Shown here in pieces: positions 1 through 8,090 of a stretch of DNA of 64,000 bases; within the stretch, counting starts at the first letter, position 1; every line of letters begins with the position of its first letter. A program made the position numbers and the translations under genes. This DNA is from Streptomyces sp. I05A-00742 (lineage in GTDB: Bacteria > Actinomycetota > Actinomycetes > Streptomycetales > Streptomycetaceae): assembly GCF_013055795.1 (NCBI RefSeq), contig NZ_JABETO010000019.1, positions 62,001 to 126,000 of the forward strand. The letters are read 5' to 3'. A model generated the notes under the pieces. It was not told the origin of the DNA. It saw nothing but the letters and a program-made list of their open reading frames with translations, and ran no database searches.

Positions 1-202
1 CGACCACCCAGTTCACCGACCCCTCGTCACACGAGTACGTGATGTCCACCAGCACACCCGGCGCCTTCAGTGCCACCTTGTCGATCGCCAGCGAGTAGTT
101 CTTCGCCGCGGCCGACGGCGCGGTGGCCAGCGCCCCGGCCCCCAGCAGCAGCACGGCCGCTCCGGTTCCGGCGAGGCGGCGGACGGTGGGGGACGTCTTC
201 AT
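1..202 (-). CDS. secreted protein, N-terminal part (runs off window)
   Basis: Only the first 67 codons are present. They start at an ATG on the minus strand and encode MKTSPTVRRLAGTG followed by a hydrophobic stretch (AAVLLLGAGALA) and an Ala-rich cleavage region ending near APSAAAK. That is a typical Sec signal peptide. The mature part begins KNYSLAIDKVALKAPG and contains a single Cys (ITYSC). The function cannot be told from this fragment. The upstream region (203-404) is a divergent promoter region shared with the next gene. Confidence 0.7.
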   Translation of the reverse strand, partial: MKTSPTVRRLAGTGAAVLLLGAGALATAPSAAAKNYSLAIDKVALKAPGVLVDITYSCDEGSVNWVV

Positions 203-404
203 CTGAGGTTCCTCCCCCCTGCGGGTGCGAACGGTTGTTCGCTCGCGATTTCCGAGCGTAGGGCGCCTCAGTAGTCGCAGGAGTGCTTTTCCGTCACGAG
301 GGGTTGACCCTTCCGGGAGGGGGCCCTGCTTCTGCGAACGCGCGTGCGCGGTAGTCTCGGCGGCCGTTCATGCTCGACGAGCTGCGGAGAAGGGGGTTCC
401 TGCG

Positions 405-923
405 GTGAGTGACAGCAGGCGGCTCCGTCGCTGTGTCCGCTTTCTGTTCGGTTCCGTGCCGCGGTTCCTGATGACCGGGGCGGCTCTCACCGTCATGGCC
501 TTCGGCGGTCTGCTCGGGTTCGCATGGCTGACGTGGGACGGGCGAGGGTGCCCGCAGGCGGTTGCCAGGGCTTCCGAAGCCGAGGTGACGGGGGAGTACA
601 GAGGGCCGTCCGGCATGAAGTTGCGCCTTCGATACGACGCGGGCGACGGCAAGGGGACGTTCTCCGTTGTGCACTGGCCGTACGAGGACTCCCCGTCCTA
701 CCGGAAGAAGAAGACGTTCGACGAGACGGGGGAGTGGAGCCTGCACGAGATCGGCGGCGAGGCCGGAGCATGGGTGACGCTGAACTTCTGGGACATGCCG
801 TATTCGTTCGGGCGTCAGCCGCTGGAAAAACTCATGGTCGGCCGGGACGGTGACGAACGGGTGCTGTTCACGGAGACGGACCCGGACAACTGCCCGGACG
901 TGGTCCTGCGGCGGAGCGAGTGA
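405..923 (+). CDS. small membrane-anchored hypothetical protein
   Basis: This encodes 172 residues. I chose the GTG at 405 because GGAGAAGGGG lies about 10 bases upstream and the protein then starts VSDSRRLRR. Residues of roughly 25-45 (FLMTGAALTVMAFGGLLGFAWL) form one transmembrane segment or an uncleaved signal anchor. The rest is a predicted extracytoplasmic domain rich in Gly, Glu and Tyr, with Cys in GRGCPQ and DNCPD that could pair. The open frame continues upstream of 405 but lacks a ribosome site there. I do not recognise the family. Confidence 0.7.
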   Translation: MSDSRRLRRCVRFLFGSVPRFLMTGAALTVMAFGGLLGFAWLTWDGRGCPQAVARASEAEVTGEYRGPSGMKLRLRYDAGDGKGTFSVVHWPYEDSPSYRKKKTFDETGEWSLHEIGGEAGAWVTLNFWDMPYSFGRQPLEKLMVGRDGDERVLFTETDPDNCPDVVLRRSE

Positions 924-936
924 GCGGGCGCCGGGG

Positions 937-2370
937 TCACCCCCCGGCGCCGAACCACCGTTCCAGCGCCGCCTCCAGGCCGTCCCCCGACGCCGTGCCG
1001 GCCCAGCACACGTACCCGTCCGGCCGGAGCAGGACCGTGTCGGCGCCCGGATCCGACGGAGTAGTGGTCCGGTCGACGCGGTCCGCCCAGCGCCCGACGA
1101 GGGCGTCGAGGTGCGAGTCGGGGGAGCGGGCGATGAACAGGCCGCGCCCGGTGGGGAGTTCGAAGCCCGGGAGGCGGGCGCCGAGGAGGGGGTGGGCGGG
1201 GGTGCCGGGGGCCATGGGGTAGCGGATGGCGAGGCCGGAGATCATGCCGGTGATGTGGCGGTTGGCGGTGGGTTCGGAGAGGAGGCCGGCGACGATGGAG
1301 CGCAGGGCGCGGGCGTCGTCGTCGGGGTTGAGCAGGACGCCCTGGGCCCTGGTGTTCTCCAGGACCGCCGCGCCGACGGGGTGGCGTTCGTCGTGGTAGG
1401 TGGCGAGGAGGCCGGGAGGTGCCCAGCCGTGGAGGGTGGCGGCGAGCTTCCAGCCCAGGTTGAAGGCGTCCTGCACACCGAGGTTGAGGCCCTGGCCGCC
1501 CGCCGGGAGGTGGATGTGGGCGGCGTCGCCGGCCAGTAACACCCGGCCGTTGACGTACTGCGCCGCCTGGCGGGACGCGTCGGTGAAGCGGGAGGCCAGG
1601 CGAACCTCGCGGAGCCGGAAGTGGGGGCCGGGGCCGCTGGAGAGGGCGGTACGGACCTCTTCGGCGGTGACCGGGGCGGCGCGGCCAACGGTCTGGTCCT
1701 GGCTCGTGAACAGGAAGCGGTGAACGCCGTCGCCGAGCCACGTCAGGCGTGCCGCCGGTCCCTCCAGGGGATCGAACGAGGGGAGGCGCCACTCGGTGGG
1801 CAGCGCGGGGTCGGGTTCCAGCACGATGTCGGCGACGACCATGGAGAACCGGCCGTCGCGGCCGGGGAACCCGACACCGAGTTCCTTGCGCACCCGGCTG
1901 CGCCCGCCGTCCGCGCCCACCAGGTAGGCGGCGCGCAGCGTGGTGGTGCCGTCCGGGCCGGTGACGGTGGCGGTGACCCCGTCCGCGTCCTGGGCGAGGC
2001 CGGTGAGTTCACGGCCGCGCAGGACGGGGACGCCGTACGCGGCGAGGTGGTCCTCCAGGAACCGCTCGACGCGGGCCTGCGGTATGCCGACCTGGTAAGG
2101 GAAGCGGGTGTCGAAGAGCGAGTAGTCCAGCGGGATGCCGGCGAAGTGCCCGTGCGGCAGGGAGGCGAGGGCCTGCTGGGCTATCGGCACCAACCAGCCG
2201 CGGAGGTCCAGGACTTCGGCGGTGCGCGGCTGGAGGTTGAGTGCGCGGGACTGGCCGCTGCGTTCGAGGGTCCGTTCCAGGACGACGGTGCGGATGCCCG
2301 CGAGGCCGAGTTCGTTGGCGAGCATGAGGCCGGTGGGGCCGGCTCCTACGACGATCACGTCAGGGTTCAT
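937..2370 (-). CDS. FAD-dependent aromatic monooxygenase (PheA/TetX/rifampicin-monooxygenase type)
   Basis: The 477-residue protein starts MNPDVIVVGAGPTGLMLANEL, a dinucleotide-binding GxGxxG motif. It has the DG motif (LVGADGGRSRVRKELG, about residue 165) and the second FAD motif LLAGDAAHIHLPAGGQGLNLGVQDAFNLGWKLA (about 280-310). It ends in a thioredoxin-like C-terminal domain (LLRPDGYVCWAG). This order is that of class A flavoprotein hydroxylases acting on aromatic polyketides or antibiotics. It is the last gene of a TetR / membrane protein / monooxygenase operon, with 29 bases to the preceding gene, so a detoxification role is plausible. Substrate unknown. A GAGGAG sequence precedes the ATG. 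Confidence 0.88.
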   Translation of the reverse strand: MNPDVIVVGAGPTGLMLANELGLAGIRTVVLERTLERSGQSRALNLQPRTAEVLDLRGWLVPIAQQALASLPHGHFAGIPLDYSLFDTRFPYQVGIPQARVERFLEDHLAAYGVPVLRGRELTGLAQDADGVTATVTGPDGTTTLRAAYLVGADGGRSRVRKELGVGFPGRDGRFSMVVADIVLEPDPALPTEWRLPSFDPLEGPAARLTWLGDGVHRFLFTSQDQTVGRAAPVTAEEVRTALSSGPGPHFRLREVRLASRFTDASRQAAQYVNGRVLLAGDAAHIHLPAGGQGLNLGVQDAFNLGWKLAATLHGWAPPGLLATYHDERHPVGAAVLENTRAQGVLLNPDDDARALRSIVAGLLSEPTANRHITGMISGLAIRYPMAPGTPAHPLLGARLPGFELPTGRGLFIARSPDSHLDALVGRWADRVDRTTTPSDPGADTVLLRPDGYVCWAGTASGDGLEAALERWFGAGG

Positions 2371-2399
2371 GACCGGATTCCTCTCCTCCTGAGGCTTGC

Positions 2400-3074
2400 T
2401 CAGGCCTTCAGCCCGTGCCGGGTGACGTAGCTCTTGTGGAAGAGGAGCAGACCGGTGAGGACGGCCAGCCACTGCAGCGTGCTCACCAGGGGCACGGAAC
2501 CGACCGGCAGTGTCAGGGCCAGGATCACCCGGACCGCGGCGTCGAGGGTGAAGACCGCGCCCCAGACGGCGGTGAGCACCCGTGCGCGGCGGCGGAAGGC
2601 GGGCTCGGTGTCCCAGCGGGAGGCCCAGGCGCGCCAGCCGGTCTCGCCCAGCTTGGCCGTGACGACCGTCCGGGCCATGAACATGAAGAAGGGGCGGCGG
2701 GTCGGCAGGGTGCCGAGGATCCAGAGGCCGATGAGGCCGAAGAGCCAGCTGTCGCGCACCAGCAGGACGCGCGGGTCGCCGGTGACCAGGGACATCAGAG
2801 CCCCGACGAGCATCAGGCAGAGGGTGAACAGCCCCAGCGCGTCGACGTGGCGGCGCCGGATCATGCCGTGGACGAGCCAGGGCACGGCGAGCAGGCTGCC
2901 CACGGTCAGCGCGGCCCACTGACTGGTACCGGCCGCCTGGAGGCCGTAGAAGGCGCCGAGGGGGAGGGCGAGTTCGAAGAGGAGCTGGAGGACGAGGTGT
3001 TTGCGCAGGGCGGCGGTCCTCCGCCGCTCGGTGGGTGTCGGCGGGGCGGTGGCGGTCATGGGCCCGGTGCTCAC
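2400..3074 (-). CDS. VC0807-like multi-pass membrane protein
   Basis: It encodes 224 residues from a GTG that overlaps the TetR stop codon by four bases (GTGA), so the two are translationally coupled. The protein has about six hydrophobic segments (LVLQLLFELALPLGAFYGL, WAALTVGSLLAVPWLV, ALGLFTLCLMLVGALMSLV and others) and an Arg-rich loop around residues 135-165. The pattern PLGAFYGLQAAGTSQWAALTVGSLLAVPWL fits the VC0807-like integral membrane family as I remember it, whose function is unknown. Its place between a TetR regulator and a monooxygenase suggests a co-regulated accessory role. Confidence 0.75.
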   Translation of the reverse strand: MSTGPMTATAPPTPTERRRTAALRKHLVLQLLFELALPLGAFYGLQAAGTSQWAALTVGSLLAVPWLVHGMIRRRHVDALGLFTLCLMLVGALMSLVTGDPRVLLVRDSWLFGLIGLWILGTLPTRRPFFMFMARTVVTAKLGETGWRAWASRWDTEPAFRRRARVLTAVWGAVFTLDAAVRVILALTLPVGSVPLVSTLQWLAVLTGLLLFHKSYVTRHGLKA

Positions 3075-3715
3075 GGGGTCCTCCTGGTCGCGCGGTCGAA
3101 GAGGTCGGCGAGTTCACGGCCGTGGGCGGCGGCGTCGAAGCCGGGGTCCCGGGCGGCCCTCGTCACCAGCGAGTCGATGGACCCGCGGAGCGCGAGCACC
3201 ATGGTCACCGGGTCGAACTCCCCGAATTCACCGGCTTCCTGGGCCCTGCGTACGGCGTCGACCAGGGTGTTCGTCATCTCGTCCATGGCCGCGGTGAACT
3301 CCCGCGCCGACGGGCTCCCGCCCCGGATCCCGGTGAGCACCTCCACCATGGCGGGCAGGTGCCTGGGGTAGGCGTCCAGCAGCTCGAAGTTGGACTCGAT
3401 GTGGGCGCGGAGCCGCCCGGAAGCGGTCGAGTGGGCCTCGATCCTGGGCCGCATGTAGGCGTCGGCGACCCGCATCACCTCGGCCACGACCTCCCGCATG
3501 AGGTCGTCCTTGCCGGCGAAGTGGTACGAGATCATCCCGGTGCTGCTCAGCCCGGCCTGCCGCGCGATCTTGGTGAAGGACGCCTTCGCGTAGCCCACCT
3601 CCGCGATGACCTCGATCGCGGCGTCGACGATCTGCGCCCTTCTGGCCGCCTCGATGAACGTCCGGTCGGCGGCGGGGGGCGTACCTTGCTTGGGTTCGCT
3701 GCTTTTTGCTCGCAT
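3071..3715 (-). CDS. TetR-family transcriptional repressor
   Basis: About 214 residues. The N-terminal helix-turn-helix is clear: RRAQIVDAAIEVIAEVGYAKASFTKIARQAGLSSTGMISYHFAGKDDLMREVV. The variable C-terminal ligand domain follows. I place the start at the ATG of MRAKSSEPK; an in-frame TTG at 3751 is possible but lies inside an operator-like palindrome. No Shine-Dalgarno precedes the ATG, so the mRNA may be leaderless. It heads an operon with the membrane protein and FAD monooxygenase, and two tandem palindromes over its start suggest autorepression. Confidence 0.9.
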   Translation of the reverse strand: MRAKSSEPKQGTPPAADRTFIEAARRAQIVDAAIEVIAEVGYAKASFTKIARQAGLSSTGMISYHFAGKDDLMREVVAEVMRVADAYMRPRIEAHSTASGRLRAHIESNFELLDAYPRHLPAMVEVLTGIRGGSPSAREFTAAMDEMTNTLVDAVRRAQEAGEFGEFDPVTMVLALRGSIDSLVTRAARDPGFDAAAHGRELADLFDRATRRTP

Positions 3716-3751
3716 GAGCAAAAGGTACGGGCATTTTGCTCGGGCGAGCAA
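3704..3751. promoter_or_regulatory. two tandem TetR-type operators
   Basis: Two copies of a 7-2-7 palindrome, TTGCTCG-NN-YGAGCAA, are present. The first is at 3706-3721 with flanks that extend it to TTTTGCTC-GCAT-GAGCAAAA. The second, at 3736-3751, is perfect. Their centres are 30 bp apart, about three helical turns, so bound dimers would sit on one face. The first copy contains the likely ATG of the TetR gene. Such paired sites over a TetR start are typical of autoregulation. The binding protein is inferred, not shown. Confidence 0.75.
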
Positions 3752-3774
3752 GTAATGGCTTGGTCAAGCAGTCC

Positions 3775-4995
3775 CTACGGGCTTCCCATGAACAGCAGCC
3801 GGTCCGGCGTCCGGTCCCGGAGGCCGCTCATCGCGCCCCGGGTGGCCTGGGCGTCGAGCCAGTCGGCCACCGTCTGGACGGTCGCGTCCGGGTGCGCCGC
3901 CTTGTAGAGCGCGGTCACGCCCGCCACGTGGGGGGACGCCTGTGATGTGCCGCTCATGGTCCTGGTGCCGCCGCCGGCGCGGGCGGAGACGATGTCGAGG
4001 CCGGGGGCGAGGAGCCGGAGGCAGGAGCCCCAGTTGCTGAAGGAGGTCATGCGGTCGTTCCGGTCGGTGGCCCCGACGACCACCGCTCCCGGGGCGCTGC
4101 CGGGGGAGTTGGCGCAGGCGTCGGTGGCCGCGGAGGAGGGCTGGGCGTTGCCCGCGGAGACGACGGGCGGCACGCCGCGGCCGGCGACCGCGGCCACCGA
4201 GGCGTTGGTGGCGGCCGAGTAGGGGCCGTTGAGGGAGGCGTTGAGCACGGAGGCGGGCCCGGCGTGCTGGGCGACCCAGTCCAGGCCCTCCACGAAGCGC
4301 GAGGCGGACGTCGTCCCGTCGCAGTCGAGCACCCGCACGCTGACCAGGGACACCTTGCGGGCGACGCCGTGCTCCCCGCCGCCGATGATCCCGGCCACGT
4401 GGGTGCCGTGCCCGGACCCGGAGAGGCAGTCGGAGCCGTCGCCGGCCGCGTCGACCAGGTCGACGCCCTTCCGGGCGCGGCCGCCGAACTCGGGGTGGGT
4501 GTAATCGATCCCGGTGTCCACGACGTACGCCGTGACGCCCTCGCCGGTGCCGGCGGCGGCGAACTGCCCGTCCAGGGGCAGCTTCCGCTGGTCGACGCGG
4601 TCCAGCCCCCAGGAGGCGGCCGCGCCCGCGTGGGCCGCCGGTGCGTCGGAGGACTGACGGAGGACCGCGTCCTCCTCGACGGACTCCACGTCCGGGGCCT
4701 TGCGGACGGCGTCCAGCTGGGCGGGGGTGAGCGAGGCGGCGAATCCGAGCAGCGCGTGCTGGTAGACGGTGTCCGGCGTGACACCCAGCCGAGTGGTCAG
4801 CGCCCGCGGGCTGACGCCCTTGTGCAGCGTGACGATGTAGTGCCCGGCCACCCCCTGCCCGGCCGTCCGGTGCAGCGGCGCGCGGGCCCTGGGCTCCGGG
4901 CGGGGATCCGCCGGGGCCGGGAGAGCCGGGGCGGCGGCGAGGGCGAGGGCCGTCAGCAGGACGAGGAGCGGCAGGCGGGGGCTCGGCGGTCTCAT
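3775..4995 (-). CDS. secreted S8 family serine protease (subtilase)
   Basis: The 406-residue precursor has a signal peptide ([26 protein letters not shown]), an inhibitor-I9-like propeptide ([15 protein letters not shown] to [13 protein letters not shown], about 52-113) and a catalytic domain. The triad is visible: Asp160 in VVDTGID, His196 in GHGTHVAG and Ser351 in GTSQASPH, with oxyanion Asn283 in SAGN. The family also includes proteinase K-like fungal and actinobacterial enzymes. Cys190, Cys225, Cys294 and Cys325 could form disulfides. It ends shortly downstream of the TetR operators and is transcribed alone. Confidence 0.93.
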   Translation of the reverse strand: MRPPSPRLPLLVLLTALALAAAPALPAPADPRPEPRARAPLHRTAGQGVAGHYIVTLHKGVSPRALTTRLGVTPDTVYQHALLGFAASLTPAQLDAVRKAPDVESVEEDAVLRQSSDAPAAHAGAAASWGLDRVDQRKLPLDGQFAAAGTGEGVTAYVVDTGIDYTHPEFGGRARKGVDLVDAAGDGSDCLSGSGHGTHVAGIIGGGEHGVARKVSLVSVRVLDCDGTTSASRFVEGLDWVAQHAGPASVLNASLNGPYSAATNASVAAVAGRGVPPVVSAGNAQPSSAATDACANSPGSAPGAVVVGATDRNDRMTSFSNWGSCLRLLAPGLDIVSARAGGGTRTMSGTSQASPHVAGVTALYKAAHPDATVQTVADWLDAQATRGAMSGLRDRTPDRLLFMGSP

Positions 4996-5068
4996 GCCCC
5001 CTGGATAGAGGGCTGGGTGGCCGTCCGCGATCCGGGCTGGGCCGAGTGGCGGAGGCGCCGGCCACGGC

Positions 5069-5112
5069 GTTGCGTACGGTTGTACGCAACGTTGTGTACG
5101 ATCGTACGCATG
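5069..5112. promoter_or_regulatory. tandem 9-4-9 inverted-repeat operators over the SMR start
   Basis: The first site is a perfect 9-bp inverted repeat, GTTGCGTAC (5069-5077) - GGTT - GTACGCAAC (5082-5090). It is followed directly by a second copy of the same geometry, GTTGTGTAC (5091-5099) - GATC - GTACGCATG (5104-5112), with three mismatched positions. The ATG of the SMR gene is part of the second site. No ribosome binding site exists in front of this ATG, so the transcript is probably leaderless and operator occupancy would block initiation directly. The downstream TetR protein is the likely ligand-sensing repressor. Confidence 0.8.
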
Positions 5113-5433
5113 GTGTACCTGACCCTGGCCGGCGCGATCGCCTCCGAGATCGCCGCCACCACGTGCATGAAGTTCAGCGACGGTTTCAGCAGGCTGTGGC
5201 CGTCGCTCGGGACGGCCGCCGGGTACCTGTTCGCCTTCCTCCTGCTCGCCCGGACCCTCAAGGAGATGGACGTCGGCACGGCCTACGCCATCTGGTCCGG
5301 CGCGGGCACCGCCGTGGTCGCGGTGATCGGCGTGCTCTTCCTGGGGGAGGCCGCCAACGCGGCCCGGATCGCCGGGATCCTCCTGGTGATCGCGGGGGTC
5401 GTCGTCCTCAACCTCGGGGGAGCGTCCCACTGA
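5110..5433 (+). CDS. SMR-family multidrug efflux protein
   Basis: The 107-residue protein has four transmembrane helices and the family hallmarks: membrane-embedded Glu13 in [15 protein letters not shown] (equivalent to Glu14 of EmrE), [29 protein letters not shown], and a C-terminal helix [18 protein letters not shown]. Such proteins exchange protons for quaternary ammonium or other cationic compounds as dimers. Its stop codon shares one base with the ATG of the following TetR gene. It is probably repressed by that TetR at the tandem palindromes over its start. Confidence 0.93.
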   Translation: MVYLTLAGAIASEIAATTCMKFSDGFSRLWPSLGTAAGYLFAFLLLARTLKEMDVGTAYAIWSGAGTAVVAVIGVLFLGEAANAARIAGILLVIAGVVVLNLGGASH

Positions 5434-6026
5434 TGCCCCGCCGCTACGACCCGGAGCGCCGCGACCGCATCGTGGCCGCCGCCGTGCGCGTCGTCGCCGC
5501 GCGCGGCCTCGGGGCGCTCAGCCACCGGGCGGTCGCCGCCGAGGCGGACGTCCCGCTCGGCTCCACGACGTACCACTTCGCGACCCTCGACGACCTGCTG
5601 GTGGAGGCGGTGCGCAGCACCGCGCGGGAGTGGCTGGACGGCCTGGCCGCGTGGGAGCGGGAGCTGCCCCCGGACGCACCGCTCGCCGACGCCGTCGCGG
5701 ATCTCGTCGGGGAGGCCCTGGCCGGCGACCGCTCGCGCCTGGAGCTGGAGTACGAGCTCTACGCCGCCGCCCTGCGCCGTCCGGCCGTCCGCCCCGTCGC
5801 CGCCGAGTGCGTCGCCGAGATGGTGCGGACCGTCCACCGGCGCACGGCCGACGAGGCCACCGCCCGCGCCCTCGTCGCCCTGCTCGACGGGCTGCTGCTG
5901 CAGCATCTGGTGAGCGGCAGGCCCTTCGACCGGGCCGAGGTGCGGGACGCGGTGGCGCGGCTCGCCGGGTGCGGGCGTCCGCCGGGCGGCCCGGGAGACG
6001 GCACCCGGGACTCCGGTTCGCCTTGA
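5433..6026 (+). CDS. TetR-family regulator, coupled to SMR pump
   Basis: The 197-residue protein has an N-terminal helix-turn-helix: [51 protein letters not shown]. The C-terminal domain ends in a Gly/Pro-rich tail. Its ATG overlaps the SMR stop by one base (TGATG), so translation is coupled. This pump-plus-repressor layout, with operators upstream of the pump, implies drug-induced derepression. The inducer cannot be read from sequence. Confidence 0.9.
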   Translation: MPRRYDPERRDRIVAAAVRVVAARGLGALSHRAVAAEADVPLGSTTYHFATLDDLLVEAVRSTAREWLDGLAAWERELPPDAPLADAVADLVGEALAGDRSRLELEYELYAAALRRPAVRPVAAECVAEMVRTVHRRTADEATARALVALLDGLLLQHLVSGRPFDRAEVRDAVARLAGCGRPPGGPGDGTRDSGSP

Positions 6027-6054
6027 GCGGGCCCCTCCGGTTAGGTTTTCGGAC

Positions 6055-7083
6055 ATGACCGATGCTGCTGTCCCCCTCCCCCAGGCTCTCGACTCCGCTC
6101 GGGCAGGGGGTACCCCCGTCCCCGGTGCCGTCGCCGCCGGCCTCGCCACGATCGCCGCCGACGGCACCGTCCTCGACACCTGGTTCCCGGCCCCCGCGCT
6201 GGCCGACGCGCCCGGCCCGTCCGGCACCGAGGAGCTGACCGCCGAGCTCGCCGCCGAGCTGCTGGGCGAGTCCGCCCTCGCGGCGGTCGGCCCGGACGCC
6301 CGCCGCGGCGTCACGGTCGTCGCGGTCCGCACGGTCATCGCCTCGCTCGACGAGAAGCCGCTCGACGCGCACGACGCCTACCTCCGGCTGCACCTGCTGT
6401 CGTCCCGGCTGGTCCAGCCGCACGGCGCCAACCTCGACGGTGTGTTCGGCCTGCTGGCCAACGTCGCCTGGACCTCGCTCGGCCCGGTCGCCGTCGACCA
6501 GGTCGAGACCGTGCGCCTGAACGCCCGCGCGGAGGGCCTGCACCTCCAGGTCACCAGCATCGACAAGTTCCCGCGCATGACCGACTACGTCGTCCCGTCC
6601 GGCGTCCGCATCGGCGACGCCGACCGCGTCCGCCTCGGCGCCCACCTCGGCCGCGGCACGACCGTCATGCACGAGGGCTTCGTCAACTTCAACGCGGGCA
6701 CGCTGGGCACCTCCATGGTCGAGGGCCGCATCAGCGCGGGCGTCGTCGTCGGCGACGGCAGCGACATCGGCGGCGGCGCCTCCACCATGGGCACCCTCTC
6801 CGGCGGCGGCAAGCAGATCATCTCCGTCGGCAAGAACTGCCTGCTGGGCGCCGAGTCCGGCATCGGCATCGCGCTCGGCGACGAGTGCGTGGTCGAGGCC
6901 GGCCTCTATGTGACCGCCGGCACCCGGGTCACCCTGCCGGACGGCGAGATCGTCAAGGCGCTGGAGCTCTCCGGCGCCAACAACATCCTCTTCCGCCGCA
7001 ACTCCACCACGGGTGCCGTCGAGGCCCGCCCGTACAAGAGCACCTGGGGCGGGCTCAACGAGGCCCTGCACAGCCACAACTGA
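6055..7083 (+). CDS. dapD: 2,3,4,5-tetrahydropyridine-2,6-dicarboxylate N-succinyltransferase
   Basis: This enzyme succinylates tetrahydrodipicolinate in the succinylase branch of DAP/lysine biosynthesis. The 342-residue protein shows the actinobacterial DapD pattern: [47 protein letters not shown], a left-handed beta-helix of hexapeptide repeats ([20 protein letters not shown]), and the acyl-binding segment [20 protein letters not shown]. Codons 6-21 are unlike the rest: they are a 46-bp palindromic repeat inserted in frame ([16 protein letters not shown]), lengthening the N-terminus. dapA lies 1 kb downstream on the other strand. Confidence 0.95.
   Translation: MTDAAVPLPQALDSARAGGTPVPGAVAAGLATIAADGTVLDTWFPAPALADAPGPSGTEELTAELAAELLGESALAAVGPDARRGVTVVAVRTVIASLDEKPLDAHDAYLRLHLLSSRLVQPHGANLDGVFGLLANVAWTSLGPVAVDQVETVRLNARAEGLHLQVTSIDKFPRMTDYVVPSGVRIGDADRVRLGAHLGRGTTVMHEGFVNFNAGTLGTSMVEGRISAGVVVGDGSDIGGGASTMGTLSGGGKQIISVGKNCLLGAESGIGIALGDECVVEAGLYVTAGTRVTLPDGEIVKALELSGANNILFRRNSTTGAVEARPYKSTWGGLNEALHSHN
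6072..6117. repeat. short G/C palindromic repeat inside dapD
   Basis: The stretch begins CCCCCTCCCCCAGGCTCTCG and ends GCTCGGGCAGGGGGTACCCCC, with complementary C-run and G-run flanks around a short loop. I recognise this from memory as a dispersed Streptomyces repeat usually found between genes. On the other strand it reads [14 protein letters not shown]. Here it lies within the first 21 codons of dapD and keeps the reading frame. No other copy was seen in the window. Confidence 0.6.
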
Positions 7084-7211
7084 CGCACCTCGCACAAGCG
7101 GCCGTACGGCGGATTTCCGCGGTGCGGCCGCTCTGGCGTGTCCCGGAGCGGCTGCGCCACCATGGGAGCCGTCCGGTCCACGGGAAGTCCCGCCGACCCA
7201 CGGGAGGCGTC

Positions 7212-7397
7212 ATGAAGCTCGGCAAACCACTGGCCGTCGGCTTCGCCGAGGAGCCCCAAGAGGCCGAAGAGACTGTGGGGACGACGGGGACGGCGCGGAC
7301 GACGGGGACGGCGCGGACGACGGGGACGGCAGAGGCCGAGAGCTTCGCCGTCGCCCCCGACCGGGTGCCCGAAGAAGCCGTCCCGGCCGGGCGATGA
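7212..7397 (+). CDS. small protein with TTGTAR repeats
   Basis: The 61-residue protein starts MKLGKPLAVGFAEEPQE, with GGGAGGCGTC just before the ATG as a good ribosome site. Its centre is three tandem copies of an 18-bp unit coding TGTARTTG-type hexapeptides, flanked by acidic segments. The stop codon overlaps the ATG of the next gene (ATGA), which supports expression as a coupled pair. No family is recognised. Confidence 0.6.
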   Translation: MKLGKPLAVGFAEEPQEAEETVGTTGTARTTGTARTTGTAEAESFAVAPDRVPEEAVPAGR

Positions 7398-8059
7398 GGC
7401 TGCGGCTCCCCCAGGAGCGCCCCGCCGAGCCGCCCACCGGCTACAAGATCGCCTACCCGGTGCTCTCCCGGGACGGCGCCCGGGCCGGCTTCACCGGCGT
7501 CTCCCTGGGCGGCGGCGCCCCCTACGGCGTCCTGGACGACGCGCACTGCGTCTACGGGCGGCGGCACCGCGCCCCGGCCCGCCGCTGCGACTGCGGTTTC
7601 CACTGCCTCCACTCGGCCGAGGCGGCGCTGGGCCTCACCTGCGCCGGGCAGCACCGCCGGGCGGTCGTCCTGGAGGTGAGCGTCCTCGGCCCGTACATCC
7701 GCTACGAGCGCGGGATGCGCTACGGCCGCCAGCGGGTGCGTGCCGTCCGGGTGGGGCCGTGCGCCTGCGGGCGGACCGCGACGCGGTTCACGGACGCGGA
7801 CTGGGGGCTGCCGGGGTGGCGGGTGGTCGCGGCGGACTGCGGCGGGTGCGGGCCGGTCCGCGCGGGGGTGTCGCTCGCGGAGTTCGCGCGGCTGGCGGGC
7901 GAGGGCGTCACGATCGTCGCGGAGGACGCGGCCGGGCCGTATGAAGAGGCTGCCGACGCGTCCGTTCCGGAGCTGTTCGCGGAGGCGGCGCTGTTGCAGG
8001 CGCGACTGGACTGGTTCCAGGGGCAGTTGGCGAAGCTCGGCGGCCGGTCCGGGGTATGA
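7394..8059 (+). CDS. Cys-rich hypothetical protein
   Basis: The 221-residue protein contains three Cys groups that look like metal ligands: RRCDCGFHCLH (about 76-86), GPCACG (about 120-125) and DCGGCG (about 149-154). An early segment, YPVLSRDGARAGFTGVSLGGGAPYGVLDDAHCVYGRRH, precedes them. The C-terminal 50 residues are predicted helical (ELFAEAALLQARLDWFQGQLAKLGG) and may mediate dimerisation. The start overlaps the upstream small gene by four bases. A zinc- or iron-binding role is inferred from the Cys spacing only. It lies between dapD and dapA. Confidence 0.7.
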   Translation: MRLRLPQERPAEPPTGYKIAYPVLSRDGARAGFTGVSLGGGAPYGVLDDAHCVYGRRHRAPARRCDCGFHCLHSAEAALGLTCAGQHRRAVVLEVSVLGPYIRYERGMRYGRQRVRAVRVGPCACGRTATRFTDADWGLPGWRVVAADCGGCGPVRAGVSLAEFARLAGEGVTIVAEDAAGPYEEAADASVPELFAEAALLQARLDWFQGQLAKLGGRSGV

Positions 8060-8090
8060 GGCGCCCCCGGCCGGCCGCGCCGGGCGGGAG

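Noticed and set aside
937-3117. A 726-residue open frame spanning the monooxygenase and the membrane protein gene
   Set aside because: The N-terminal half lies out of frame over the membrane protein gene and reads as Arg/Pro/Ala-rich shadow; the true monooxygenase starts at MNPDVIVVGAGP after a ribosome site.
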